Source: DAHVFK01 sp963755395
Lineage (GTDB): Bacteria; Pseudomonadota; Gammaproteobacteria; Burkholderiales; SG8-39
Direction: 5' to 3'
Length of the DNA stretch: 64,000 nt
NCBI GenBank assembly: GCA_963755395.1
Contig: CAVWJJ010000003.1
Coordinates: 186,001 to 250,000 of the forward strand
Within the stretch, counting starts at the first letter, position 1. Every line of letters begins with the position of its first letter. Under the pieces are notes generated by a model. It did no database searches. It was not told the origin of the DNA and was given only the letters and a program-made list of their open reading frames with translations. Both the position numbers and the translations under genes were made by a program. Positions 31,835-41,843 of the stretch are shown piece after piece.

Positions 31835-32147
31835 TCAGCCTTTCAGGGAATCCAGGTCCTCGACGTCGATCGTGTTCAGATTGCGGAACAGGACCACCAG
31901 GATCGCCAGGCCGATCGCCGACTCCGCGGCCGCCACGGTGAGAATGAAGAACACGAACACCTGTCCGGCCGTGTCGCCCAGGTAATGCGAGAAGGCGATG
32001 AAGTTCATGTTCACCGCCAGCAGCATCAGCTCGATCGCCATCAGCAGGATGATGACGTTCTTGCGGTTGAGGAAGATGCCGACCACGCTGATGGCGAACA
32101 GCACGCGCGCCCAGCACCAGGTAGTGCGACAGTGACAGCGTGAGCAC
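31835..32147 (-). CDS. nuoK: NADH-quinone oxidoreductase subunit K (one frameshift)
   Basis: About 103 codons, three TM helices. The likely start is a GTG at 32147 giving (M)LTLSLSHYLVLGA, then one extra base near 32108-32112, then VLFAISVVGIFLNRKNVIIL, LMAIELMLLAVNMNFIAFSH and AAAESAIGLAILVVLFRNLN, where the membrane-embedded glutamates needed for proton translocation are visible. It ends DLDSLKG, 18 bp before nuoL. Confidence 0.9.
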
Positions 32148-32771
32148 GGTCCCGACTGCACGTCGCTCGCCTTGTCTTCGGACGGGCATCGTGACCAGGC
32201 GCACGCGGTCCTCGCGCCTGCACCTTCGACCTGCTCGGCCGGGTTCTGGTAGCTTGCTGTCCTTGCGCCTGCGCAGGGTGAGGGCGATGGCCGCGACGAT
32301 CGCCACCAGCAGGATCACGGCGGCCAGATCTCGAACGGATAGACATAGTCGCGTGTACAGCAGCCGCCCGAGCTCCCTGGTGTTGCTGTAGCCGGCGGCC
32401 AGGCTCGGCGGCGGCCGGCGCGGCCTCGAACACGTGGCGCGCCAGCAGCGCGACCATCTCGAACACCAGGATTCCGCCCACCACCACGGCCAGCGGCAGG
32501 TAGCGCCAGAAGCCCTCGCGCAGCCGCTCGAGGTTGATGTCCAGCATCATCACCACGAACAGGAACAGCACCATCACCGCGCCGACATAGACCAGCACCA
32601 GCGCGATGGCGAGGAACTCGGCTTCGCAGCAGCATCCAGATGCCCGGCCGCGGTGAAGAACGCCAGCACCAGGAACAGCGCCGCGTGCACCGGGTTGCGC
32701 GCGGTGATCACGCGCAGCGCGGCCAGCAGCAGGATCGCCGCGAAGACGTAGAAAAGGAAGCTTTCGAACAT
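32148..32771 (-). CDS. nuoJ: NADH-quinone oxidoreductase subunit J (frameshifted; 3' end approximate)
   Basis: It starts MFESFLFYVFAAILLLAALR at 32771, followed by VITARNPVHAALFLVLAFFT, MLVYVGAVMVLFLFVVMMLD, INLERLREGFWRYLPLAVVV and FEMVALLARHVFEAAP. The C-terminal tail is split among frames and ends close to the nuoK start; I could not place the stop exactly. It is a membrane-arm subunit with five helices. Confidence 0.85.
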
Positions 32772-32784
32772 TCGTTCTTGTTGC

Positions 32785-33279
32785 TTATCGGTAGGCGGCG
32801 TCGGCCGCGCGGTCCTTGCGCGATCTGCGCCTCGTAACGGTCGCCGACCGCGAGCAGCATCGGCTTGGTGTAATACAGGTCGCCGCGCTTCTCGCCGTGG
32901 TATTCGAGGATGCGGGTCTCGACGATGGAGTCCACCGGGCAGGCTCTCTTCGCAGAAGCCGCAGAAGATGCACTTGGTCAGGTCGATGTCGTAGCGCGTG
33001 GTGCGGCGCGTGCCGTCGGCGCGCTGTTCCGACTCGATGGTGATCGCGAGCGCCGGGCAGACCGCCTCGCACAGCTTGCAGGCGATGCAGCGTTCCTCGC
33101 CGTTCGGATAGCGGCGCAGCGCGTGCAGGCCGCGAAAGCGCGGGCTCTGCGGCGTCTTCTCCTCCGGGAACTGCACCGTGATCTTGCGCGCGAACACGTG
33201 CCGCCCGGTCAGCGTCAGCCCTTGACCAGCTCGAGCAGCAGGAAGGTCTTGAAGAATTCCGGATGATGCGCATGTTCAT
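32785..33279 (-). CDS. nuoI: NADH-quinone oxidoreductase subunit I (frameshifted)
   Basis: Peripheral-arm subunit with clusters N6a and N6b. AGGAGG lies 4 bp before the ATG at 33279. It carries two ferredoxin motifs, CIACKLCEAVCPALAI and CIFCGFCEESCPV (the second interrupted by one indel near 32943), plus VQFPEEKTPQSPRFRGLHAL and the C-terminal EYHGEKRGDLYYTKPMLLAV. About 163 residues. It hands electrons from the Fe-S chain to the quinone site at NuoB/D/H. Confidence 0.9.
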   Translation of the reverse strand: MNMRIIRNSSRPSCCSSWSRADADRAARVRAQDHGAVPGGEDAAEPALSRPARAAPLSERRGTLHRLQAVRGGLPGARDHHRVGTARRRHAPHHALRHRPDQVHLLRLLRREPARWTPSSRPASSNTTARSAATCITPSRCCSRSATVTRRRSRKDRAADAAYR

Positions 33280-33287
33280 GTCGCCTC

Positions 33288-34377
33288 CTAGTTCCAGATG
33301 TTCCAGCGCGTCTGCATCCAGGCGCCGACCACCACCAGCCAGATCAGGGTCACCGGGATGAAGACCTTCCAGCCCAGCCGCATGATCTGGTCGTAGCGGT
33401 AGCGCGGGAAGGTGGCGCGGAACCACAGGAACATCGAGACAGCATGACGAACACCTTGAGCCAGCAGCCAGACGAACGCGCGGCACGGCATCGAACAGCG
33501 CCGAGTCGATCGGCGCCAGCCAGCCGCCGAGGAACATGACCGAGGTCAGGGTCGCGATCAGGATCATGTTGGCAGTATTCGGCGAGGAAGAACAGCGCGA
33601 ACGCCATGCCCGAGTACTCGATCATGTGCCCGGCGACGATCTCCGACTCGCCTTCGGCCACGTCGAACGGCGCGCGGTTGGTCTCCGCCACCCCGGAGAT
33701 GAAGTACACCACGAACATCGGCAGCAGCGGCAGCCAGTTCCAGGACAGGAAATTGATGCCCATCGACGCGAACGTGCCGCGGCCCTGCGCGCTCACGATG
33801 TCGGACAGGTTGAGGCTGCTGCGACACCATCAGCACGCACCACCAGCGCGAAGCCCATCGCGATCTCGTAGGACACCATCTGCGCCGCCGAGCGCATCGC
33901 GCCGAGGAAGGCGTACTTGGAGTTGGACGCCCAGCCGGCGATGATCACGCCGTACACCCCCATCGAGGTCATCGCCATCAGGTACAGCAGCCCGGCGTTG
34001 ACGTTGGCCAGCACCACCTCGGGCGCGAACGGCACCACCGCCCAGGCCGCCAGCGCCGGCGCGATCGATCAGGATCGGGCGCGAGGAGGAACAGGCCCTT
34101 GTCGGCGCCGGTCGGGACGATGATTTCCTTCAGCAGCAGCTTGACCGCATCGGCGATCGGCTGCAGCAGCCCGCGCGGGCCGACCCGGTTGGGGCCGATG
34201 CGCACCTGCATCCAGCCGATCACCTTGCGCTCCCACAGCGTCAGGTAGGCCACGCACACCATCAGGGGAGCGACGATGCAGACGATGAACACGATGTCGG
34301 CCGCAGTGGTGTACACGGCCGGGCCCCACTCGCGAGCCGAACCAGGCGACGGAGTGGTCGAGCAGCCAGCCGGTCAT
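33288..34377 (-). CDS. nuoH: NADH-quinone oxidoreductase subunit H (frameshifted)
   Basis: Membrane subunit that closes the quinone chamber, about 360 codons. It starts MTGWLLDHSVAWFGSRVG at 34377. Blocks: ERKVIGWMQVRIGPNRVGPR, PIADAVKLLLKEIIVPTGAD, MTSMGVYGVIIAGWASNSKY, FLGAMRSAAQMVSYEIAMGF, ETNRAPFDVAEGESEIVAGH and YDQIMRLGWKVFIPVTLIWL. It ends MQTRWNIWN. Several indels. Confidence 0.9.
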
Positions 34378-36720
34378 CTAGGCCGCCCTCCCCACTGCGA
34401 GCTTCTCGAGCGTCACGCTGCCGAACATCGCGCCCAGCCCCGCGGTCGACGGATGCGCGGCGGCCACGCGCACGCACTCGTCCGGCAGCGCGTCGTCCAG
34501 CGCGGCGGCGAGCCGCGCCTCGCCCTGCCCTTGCTTGACCAGCACCGGCTGGCCGGCCTGCGACACCGAGCCGCGCCAGCAGTGTCGAATTCATCCAGGC
34601 GCGCGGCGGCCGCGCATCGCGCGTCTTCTGCAGCGCCGGCGCGCGCCGCACGAGCGGGTCGGCTGAAGTAGATCGGCACGTCGGCGATGCGCTGCAGCCC
34701 GCGCAGGCCTCGACAGCCGATTGCTTCCGCCACGTTCGAGACGGCATTCGACAAGCCGCGCGGCGATCGTCCTTGCCGCGCAGGCATTCCGTCGCGCACC
34801 TGCTCGCAGCTGTCGTAGTCGAAGCCCGGCAGGCCGAGCAGGTTGCCGAGCACGCGCAGCACCTTCCAGGCCGGGCGCGCCTCGCCCAGCGGACTGACCG
34901 CGCCGTGGAACGTCTGCACGCGGCCCTTCGCTGTTGACGAAGCTGCCCGGCGGTTTCGGTGAACGGCGCGATCGGCAGCAGCACGTCGGCGTAGTCCGCC
35001 GCCGCCTGGCTCCTGAACGCCGACAGCGCGACCACGAAGCTCGGCCGCGTCCAGCGCGCCCAGCGCCGCCTGCGGGTCGGCGCAGTCGAGTTCGGGCTCG
35101 GCGTTCAACAGCAGATACGCCTTGCGCGGCCGTGCCAGCATGGCGCGCAGCGTTCAGGCCGCGTCGCCGCCGACGGCGCAGCCCCGCGAGGTAGCCGCCG
35201 ACGCTGTTGGCCGCCTCGCCCAGAAAGCCGAGCTCGCGCCCGCAGCGCCGCCAGTCCGCGCGCAGTGGATAGCTGCGCCGCCTCGGGATGCTGCTGGCCA
35301 GTTGCCGAGCAGATTGCCGCAGCTCGCCGACGCAGGCTCGCGGCGATGCTTGCGCCGCCGCTCAGCACGTTGCCTTCGAGATGCGCGAGCGGCACCGGCG
35401 CTGCTTCGGCTCGGCGCCGCGATCGCACTTGCGCCAGCGCACAGGCATCCACGGCGCACGATCGCCTGTTGGCCATCGCATCAGCAGTCGTCATCGGACG
35501 TGATGATCTGACTGCGCCCCGCTTGGCCGCCTGGCGCAGGCGGTGCGCGATGAGCGGATGATCCTTGCGCAGGAACGAGCCGACCACCAGCACCCGGTCG
35601 AGCTCGCCCAGCGTCCGCGACCGGCATGCCCAGCCAGGGCACCCCGCCGCTTGCCGTCGGCGAGAAATCCGACTGGCGCAGGCGGAAATCGACGTTGTCG
35701 CTGCCGAGGCCGCGCAGCGAGCTTGCTGCAGCAGGTAGAGCTCCTCCAGCGTGTGATGCGGCGTGGCGAGCGCGCCGAGCGCGTCGGCGCCGTGCTGCGC
35801 CTCGACGTCCTTCAGGCCGTTGGCGACGCAGTCCAGCGCCGTCTGCCAGTCCACCTCCTGCCACTGCCCGTCGCGCTTGAGCATCGGGCTGGGTCAGGCG
35901 CTCGTCGCTGTTCAGCGCCTCGTAGGAAAGCGGTCCTGGTCGGACAGCCAGCATTCGTTGATCGCTTCGTTCTCGAGCGGCAGCACGCGCATCACCCGGT
36001 CGCTCTTGGTCTGCACCACGCAGGTTGGAGCCGAGGCCGTCGTGCGGGCTGACCGACTTGCGCCGCGCCAGCTCCCAGGTGCGGGCGCTGTAGCGGAACG
36101 GCTTGCAGGTCAGCGCGCCGACCGGGCACAGGTCGATCATGTTGCCCGAGAGCTCGGAGTCGACCGGTCTTGCCGACGAAGGCCATGATCTCGGCGTGCT
36201 CGCCGCGCCCGATCATGCCCAGCTCCATCACGCCGGCGATCTCCTGGCCGAAGCGCACGCAGCGGGTGCAGTGGATGCAGCGCGTCATCTCCTCCGTCGA
36301 GACCAGCGGGCCGATGTCCTTGTGCAGCACGACGCGCTTTTCTTCCTGGTAGCGCGAGGCGCTGCTTGCCGTAGCCCACGGCCAGGTCCTGCAGCTGGCA
36401 TTCGCCGCCCTGGTCGCAGATCGGGCAGTCGAGCGGATGGTTGATCAGCAGGAACTCCATCACGCCCTTCTGCGCCTTCGACCGCCGTGTCGGAATGGGT
36501 GCAGCACCTTCATGCCGTCGGTGACCGGCGTGGCGCAGGCCGGCAGCGGCTTGGGCGCCTTCTCGACCTGCACCAGGCACATGCGGCAGTTGGCCGCGAT
36601 GGACAGCTTCTTGTGATAGCAGAAGTGCGGAATGTAGATGCCGAGCTTGTTGGCGCGCGTCCATCACCGTGGCGCCGGCTGCCACCTCCACCTGCCTGCC
36701 GTCGATTTCGAATTTGGCAT
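34378..36720 (-). CDS. nuoG: NADH-quinone oxidoreductase subunit G (frameshifted)
   Basis: About 780 codons, peripheral arm. The start is placed at 36720, where the sequence would read MAKFEIDGRQVEV if one lost G is restored. Cluster-binding blocks: NHPLDCPICDQGGECQLQDL and the CIHCTRCVRFGQEIAGVMEL region, then RSVSPHDGLGSN and a degenerate molybdopterin-oxidoreductase-like domain. The stop TAG (34378-34380) abuts the nuoH ATG. Indels are dense here. Confidence 0.9.
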
Positions 36721-36722
36721 GC

Positions 36723-38058
36723 TCAGGCCGCCTTCGCGATCGGCGCCGTGCGGTCACGTACCGCCGGGCTCGTGCACCAGGCAGCGCTTGTGCTCGATGT
36801 GATGCTCGAACTCGTCGCGGAAGTGCTTGATCAAGCTCTGCACCGGCAGCGCCGCCGCGTCGCCCAGCGCGCAGATGGTGCGCCCGGCGATGTTGTCCGC
36901 GACGTCGTTCAGCAGCGTCCAGGTCCTCCGGCGCGGCCCTGCGCCGTGCTCGATGCGGTGGACCATGCGGTACAGCCAGCCGGTGCCTTCGCGGCAGGGC
37001 GTGCACTGGCCGCAGGATTCCTCGAAGTAGAAGTACGACAGGCGCTCGCAGCGCGCGCACCATGCAGGTCGTCTCGTCCATCACGATCACCGCGCCGGAG
37101 CCCAGCATCGAGCCGGCCTTGGCGATCGAGTCGTAGTCCATGGTCGGTGTCCATCATGATCTCGGCCGGCAGCACCGGCATCGACGATCCGCCCGGAATC
37201 ACCGCCTTGAGCTTGCGGCCGCCGCGCACGCCGCCCGCCATCTCCAGCAGCTTCGCGAACGGCGTGCCCAGCCTGACTTCGTAGTTGCCCGGACGGTTGA
37301 CGTGGCCGGAGACGGAGAACAGCTTGGTGCCGCCGTTGTTCGGCTTGCCCAGCGCGAGGAAGGCGTCGCCGCCGTTGTTGATGATCCAGGGCACCGCGGC
37401 GAAGGTCTCGGTGTTGTTGATCGTGGTCGGCTTGCCGTACAGGCCGAAGCTGGCCGGGAACGGCGGCTTGAAGCGCGGCTGGCCTTTCTTGCCCTCGAGC
37501 GACTCGAGCAGCGCGGTTTCCTCGCCGCAGATGTAGGCGCCGTAGCCGTGGTGGTGCGTGCAGCTCGAAGCTGAACTCGCGAGCCGAGGATGTTCTTGCC
37601 CAGGTAGCCGGCGCGCGCGCGCCTCTTCCAGCGCCTGCTCGAACTGCTCGTACTCGGCCCAGATTTCGCCGTGGATGTAGTTGTAGCCGGCCGCGGCGCC
37701 CATCGCGTAGCCGGCGATGATCATGCCCTCGATCACGCATGTGCGGGTTGTAGCGCAGGATGTCGCGGTCCTTGAAGGTGCCGGGCTCGCCTTCGTCGGA
37801 GTTGCAGACGAGGTACTTGTCGCCCGGGATACTGCTTGCGGCATGAAGCTCCACTTCAGCCCGGTCGGGAAGCCCGCGCCGCCGCGGCCGCGCAGCGCCG
37901 ACTTCTTCACCTCGGCGATCACCTGCGTCGGGCGCAATCTTCTCGCGCAGCATCTTCTTCAGCGCGCTGTAGCCGCCGCGCTTCTCGTAGTCCTCCAGGC
38001 GCCAGTTGGCGCCGTCGAGGCCGGCCATGAGGATCGCGTCAGGTCCGTAATCGAGCAT
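36723..38058 (-). CDS. nuoF: NADH-quinone oxidoreductase subunit F (frameshifted)
   Basis: The FMN- and NADH-binding subunit, about 445 codons. It starts MLDYGPDAILMAGLDGANWR at 38058. Blocks: KSALRGRGGAGFPTGLKWSF, YLVCNSDEGEPGTFKDRDIL, HGYGAYICGEETALLESLEG, RFKPPFPASFGLYGKPTTIN and the C-terminal cluster segment SCGQCTPCREG-like in another frame. It ends TAPIAKAA at 36723. Several indels. Confidence 0.9.
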
Positions 38059-38059
38059 T

Positions 38060-38545
38060 TCAGCCCTTTCCCGCCAGCTCGTCGAGCAACTGCATCGAGC
38101 TTGTCCGTGCGTCATGAAGCTCGCACATGCGCTGGTTGTTCACCAGCACACCGGCGCGTCGCCGCAGGCGCCCATGCACTCGCCTTCCGCAGCGTGAACT
38201 TGCCGTCCGGCGTGGTCTCGTCGAAGTCCGATGCCGAGCCGCTGCTTCAGGTGCTCGGCGGCCTCCAGCGCGCCCTGCAGACGCGCAGGGCAGGTTGGTG
38301 CAGACCGTGAGCTTGTGCCTGCCCGCTCGGCTCGAGGTTGTACATGTTGTAGAAGGTGGCCACCTCGTACACGGCGATCGGCGGCATGCCGAGGTAGCGC
38401 GCGACGAAATCCATGGTCTCGGTCGCGAGCCAGCCCTGCTCGTCCTGCGCGATGGCAGCGCCGCCATCACGGCCGACTGCTTCTGGTCGGCGGGATACTT
38501 GGCGATCTCGCGGTCGATCTTCTTGAGTGCGTCGGAAGAAAGCAT
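38060..38545 (-). CDS. nuoE: NADH-quinone oxidoreductase subunit E (frameshifted)
   Basis: A 24-kDa-type thioredoxin-fold [2Fe-2S] subunit. It starts MLSSDALKKIDREIAKYPAD at 38545; YLGMPPIAVYEVATFYNMYN can be read across frames, then HKLTVCTNLPCA (first cysteine pair) and the second pair near CMGACGDAP in another frame. It ends MQLLDELAGKG, with the TGA overlapping the region just before the nuoF ATG at 38058. Several indels. Confidence 0.88.
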   Translation of the reverse strand: MLSSDALKKIDREIAKYPADQKQSAVMAALPSRRTSRAGSRPRPWISSRATSACRRSPCTRWPPSTTCTTSSRAGRHKLTVCTNLPCASAGRAGGRRAPEAAARHRTSTRPRRTASSRCGRRVHGRLRRRAGVLVNNQRMCELHDARTSSMQLLDELAGKG

Positions 38546-38555
38546 CAGCGGGAGC

Positions 38556-39818
38556 TCACCTGTCGATATCGCCGAAGACGATGTCCATGGTGCCGATGAT
38601 CGCCACCACGTCGGCGATCATGTGGCCGCGCGCCATCTCGTCCATGCGCCGACAGGTGGCAGAAGCCCGGCGCGCGCAGCTTCATGCGATAGGGCTTGTT
38701 GGCGCCGTCGGAGACGAGGTAGATGCCGAACTCGCCCTTGGGATGCTCGACCGCGGCGTAGGCCTCGCCTTCCGGCACGTGCATGCCCTCGGTGAAGAGC
38801 TTGAAGTGGTGGATCAGCTCTTCCATGTTGGCCTTCATCTCGACGCGCGGCGGGCGGCGCGACCTTGTGGTTGTCCGATCATCACCGGGCCGGGGTTGTT
38901 GCGCAGCCAGTCGATGCACTGCTTGATGATGCGGTTGGACTGGCGCATTTCCTCGACGCGCACCAGGTAGCGGTCGTAGCAGTCGCCGTTGCATGCCGAC
39001 CGGAATGTCGAAATCCAGCCGGTCGTAGACTTCGTAAGGCTGCTTCTTGCGCAGGTCCCACTCGATGCCCGAACCGCGCAGCATCGGCGCCGGTAAAGCC
39101 CAGCGCCAGCGCGCGCTCGGGCGAGACCACGCCGATGCCCACCGTGCGCTGCTTCCAGATCCGGTTGTCGGTGAGCAGGGTTTCGTATTCGTCGACGTAC
39201 TCGGGAAAGCGCGCGGTGAAGTCCTCGATGAAATCGAGCAGCGAGCCCTGGCGGTTGTCGTTGAGCGCCTTCAGATCGCTCTCGCATTGCGGATGCTGCG
39301 ACGGCTGGTACTGCGGCATCGCGTCCGGCAGGTCGCGATAGACGCCGCCCGGGCGGTAGTAGGCCGCGTGCATGCGCGCGCCCGAGACCGCCTCGTACAG
39401 TCGAGCAGGTCCTCGCGCTCGCGGAAGCAGTACAGGAACACCGTCATCGCGCCGAGGTCGAGCCCGTGCGTGCCGAGCCACAGCAGGTGGTTCAGGATGC
39501 GCGTGATTTCGTCGAACATGACGCGGATGTACTGCGCGCGGATCGGCACTTCGATGCCGAGCAGCTTCTCGATCGCCAGGCAGTAGGCGTGCTCGTTGCA
39601 CATCATCGACACGTAGTCGAGTCGGTCCATGTAGGGCAGCGACTGGATGTACATGCGTGTGCTCGGCCAGCTTCTCGGTGGCGCGGTGCAGCAGGCCGAT
39701 GTGCGGGTCGGCGCGCTGCGATCACCTCGCCGTCGAGCTCGAGCACCAGGCGCAGCACGCCGTGCGCCGCAGGGTGCTGCGGGCCGAAGTTGATCGTGTA
39801 GTTGCGGATCTCGGCCAC
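38556..39818 (-). CDS. nuoD: NADH-quinone oxidoreductase subunit D (frameshifted)
   Basis: The 49-kDa-type quinone-site subunit, about 417 residues. A GTG at 39818, overlapping the nuoC stop (TAGTG), begins (M)AEIRNYTINFGPQHPAAHGV. Other blocks: SMMCNEHAYCLAIEKLLGIE, RVMFDEITRILNHLLWLGTH, LDLGAMTVFLYCFREREDLL, MHAAYYRPGGVYRDLPDAMP and the C-terminal FGDIDR stop at 38556. It descends from the hydrogenase large subunit but lacks NiFe ligands. Several indels. Confidence 0.9.
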
Positions 39819-40431
39819 TAGCGCTGACTCGCTCGCCGTAGTGCTCTTCGCGGACCACGCGCGGCGTGATCTCGCGCGGCTCGATCGTCACCGGCTGGTA
39901 GATGACCCGCTTCTGCTCGGGGTCATAGCGCATCTCGACGTGGCCGGAGACCGGGAAGTCCTTGCGGAACGGATGGCCGATGAAGCCGTAGTCGGTGAGG
40001 ATGCGGCGCAGGTCGGGATGTCCCTCGAACACGATGCCGAACAGGTCGAAGGCTTCGCGCTCGTACCAGTTCCGCTCGGCCAGATGTCGATCACCGAGTC
40101 GACCTGGGAAAATCGTCGTCGGGGCAGAACACGCGCACGCGCAGGCGCCAGTTCTTGCTCACCGACAGCAGGTGCAGCACCGCGGCGAAGCGCTCGCCGC
40201 TCCCAGGCGCCGTCGCCGTAGGTCGAGTAGTCGACGCCGCACAGGTCGATCAGCTGCTCGAAGCGCAGCCCGGGGTGGTCGCGCAGCATGCGCGCCGACC
40301 TCAAGGTAGTCGGCGGCGCCGACTATCGACGCGTGATCTCGCCCAGCGCGCTGCGCGAGGCTTCACGTCGCCTGCCCTGGAGCGCGCGCCTGCAGCAGCG
40401 TCGCTACAGCCGTTGCAGTCGTCGGGCTCAT
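39818..40431 (-). CDS. nuoC: NADH-quinone oxidoreductase subunit C (frameshifted)
   Basis: The 30-kDa-type subunit, about 203 residues. The ATG at 40431 overlaps the nuoB stop (ATGA) and begins MSPTTATAVATLLQAR. Blocks: GLRFEQLIDLCGVDYSTYGD, DSVIDIWPS in one frame, ERNWYEREAFDLFGIVFEGH-like, HPDLRRILTDYGFIGHPFRK, DFPVSGHVEMRYDPEQKRVI and REITPRVVREEHYG. Several indels. Confidence 0.88.
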
Positions 40432-40903
40432 CGGGCGATCGTGTTGGTGCGCTTGATCTTGTTCTGCAGCTGGATCAGGCCATAGAGCAGCGCCTCGGCG
40501 GTCGGCGGGCAGCCCGGCACGTAGATGTCCACCGGCACGATGCGGTCGCAGCCGCGCACCACCGAATACGAGTAGTGGTAGTAGCCGCCGCCGTTGGCGC
40601 ACGAGCCCATCGAGATCACCCAGCGCGGCTCGGCCATCTGGTCGTAGACCTTGCGCAGCGCCGGCGCCATCTTGTTGCACAGCGTGCCGGCCACGATCAT
40701 CACGTCGGACTGGCGCGGACTGGGACGGAACACGATGCCGAAGCGGTCCAGGTCGTAGCGCGCGGCGCCCGCGTGCATCATCTCGATCGCGCAGCACGCG
40801 AGGCCGAAGGTCATCGGCCAGAGCGAGCCGGTGCGGGTCCAGTTGATCAGCTTGTCCGCCGTGGTGGTGACGAAGCCTTCCTTCAGACGCCTTCAATGCC
40901 CAT
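40428..40903 (-). CDS. nuoB: NADH-quinone oxidoreductase subunit B (one frameshift near the start)
   Basis: It binds cluster N2 next to quinone, about 158 residues. ATG at 40903 (MGIEGV); one missing C right after this (near 40888) separates it from LKEGFVTTTADKLINWTRTG. The rest is intact: MTFGLACCAIEMMHAGAARY (tandem Cys), CNKMAPALRKVYDQM, VISMGSCANGGGYYHYSYSV and DIYVPGCPPTAEALLYGLIQ, giving the cluster cysteines. Confidence 0.9.
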
Positions 40904-40916
40904 GCGACGCCTGTGC

Positions 40917-41273
40917 TCATTCCCATTCCAGCGCTCCTTTCATCCATTCGTAGACGAAACCGACCACGAGGATGCCGAGAAAAAGCATCATCGACAGAAG
41001 CCGAACAAGCCGATCTGCGTTGAGCACCACGGCCCAGGGAAACAGGAACGCGATCTCCAGATCGAACAGGATGAACAGGATCGCGACCAGGTAGTAGCGC
41101 ACGTCGAACTTCATGCGCGCGTCCTCGAATGCCTCGAAGCCGCACTCGTACGGTGAGTTCTTCTCGGCGTCGGGACGGTGGACTCCGAGGATTGCGCCCA
41201 GCGCCATCGGCAGCACGCCGATCGCCAGGCCGACCAGGATGAACAGCAGAACCGGAAAATACTCGCTCAGCAT
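40917..41273 (-). CDS. nuoA: NADH-quinone oxidoreductase subunit A (compensating indels)
   Basis: 118 residues, three TM helices; the first gene of the nuo operon. SPYECGFEAFEDARMKFDVR and YYLVAILFILFDLEIAFLFP are conserved NuoA segments. Residues after VVL read NADRLVRLLSMM, whereas the family has N-QIGLFGFLSMM; one inserted C (near 41023) and one lost G (near 40998) would explain this exactly, so a short stretch is misread although the frame recovers. It starts about 28 bp after a strong hairpin. Confidence 0.92.
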   Translation of the reverse strand: MLSEYFPVLLFILVGLAIGVLPMALGAILGVHRPDAEKNSPYECGFEAFEDARMKFDVRYYLVAILFILFDLEIAFLFPWAVVLNADRLVRLLSMMLFLGILVVGFVYEWMKGALEWE

Positions 41274-41300
41274 CTTAGGTCTTACTCATTCGGTTGCGCG

Positions 41301-41322
41301 GCAGCCGGAAAGTTCCGGCTGC
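41301..41322 (-). terminator. strong hairpin between tRNA-Leu and nuoA (attenuator or processing stem)
   Basis: A perfect 9-bp stem (GCAGCCGGA at 41301-41309 with its complement at 41314-41322) closed by a 4-nt loop, 10 bp downstream of the tRNA 3' end and about 28 bp upstream of nuoA. No T-run follows in the minus direction, so it is not a typical intrinsic terminator; it may stop exonucleases after tRNA processing or modulate nuo readthrough. Confidence 0.45.
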
Positions 41323-41332
41323 CGCGTGCATC

Positions 41333-41420
41333 TGGTGCCCACGAGCAGACTCGAACTGCTACGGCTGTTTAGGCCACTAGCCCCTCAAGCTAGCGTGTCT
41401 ACCAATTTCACCACGTGGGC
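41333..41420 (-). tRNA. tRNA-Leu, anticodon GAG
   Basis: 88 nt including encoded CCA. The acceptor stem GCCCACG pairs with CGTGGGC. The anticodon stem CTAGC/GCTAG encloses the loop TTGAGGG (anticodon GAG), a long variable arm follows, and the T-arm contains GTTCGAGTC. It lies between secG and nuoA, its usual place in betaproteobacteria. Confidence 0.96.
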
Positions 41421-41463
41421 CAAGGATTCAAGCCTTGAATTATCCCCCAAATGAACGGTCTGC

Positions 41464-41841
41464 TCAGTTCGGAACCTCTTTCGCTTTCGATCCGCCGCCC
41501 TGGACAGGCGCGGCAGGTGGCGCGGGCTTGGGCGTCAGCGCGGGTTTGGGCGGCGCAGGCAATTCCTTGATCGATTCCATCACGCCGCCGGAGGCCTGCG
41601 GCCGGTGAGTGGCGAAGTAGGACAGTCCGAGGCTGGAGATGAAGAACAGCGTCGCCAGACCCGCCGTCAGGCGCGACAGGAAGTTCGCCGAGCCCGTGGC
41701 GCCGAACAGGCTGGCGGACGAACCGCCGCCGAAGCCCGATCCCATGTCGGCCCCCTTGCCATGCTGTAGCAGCACCAGCCCGATGATTCCGAACGCGATC
41801 AGGATGTGCAGCACGATGATGACTCTGGTCCAGAATTCCAT
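41464..41841 (-). CDS. secG: protein-export membrane protein SecG
   Basis: 125 residues from the ATG at 41841 (AGAGG sits 6 bp upstream; an in-frame ATG at 41847 touches that site). Two TM helices: VIIVLHILIAFGIIGLVLLQ and LTAGLATLFFISSLGLSYFA, with the diagnostic HGKGADMGSGFGGGSSASLF between them. The tail is proline-rich. SecG assists SecYE in preprotein translocation. It follows tpiA immediately. Confidence 0.95.
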   Translation of the reverse strand: MEFWTRVIIVLHILIAFGIIGLVLLQHGKGADMGSGFGGGSSASLFGATGSANFLSRLTAGLATLFFISSLGLSYFATHRPQASGGVMESIKELPAPPKPALTPKPAPPAAPVQGGGSKAKEVPN

Positions 41842-41843
41842 GT

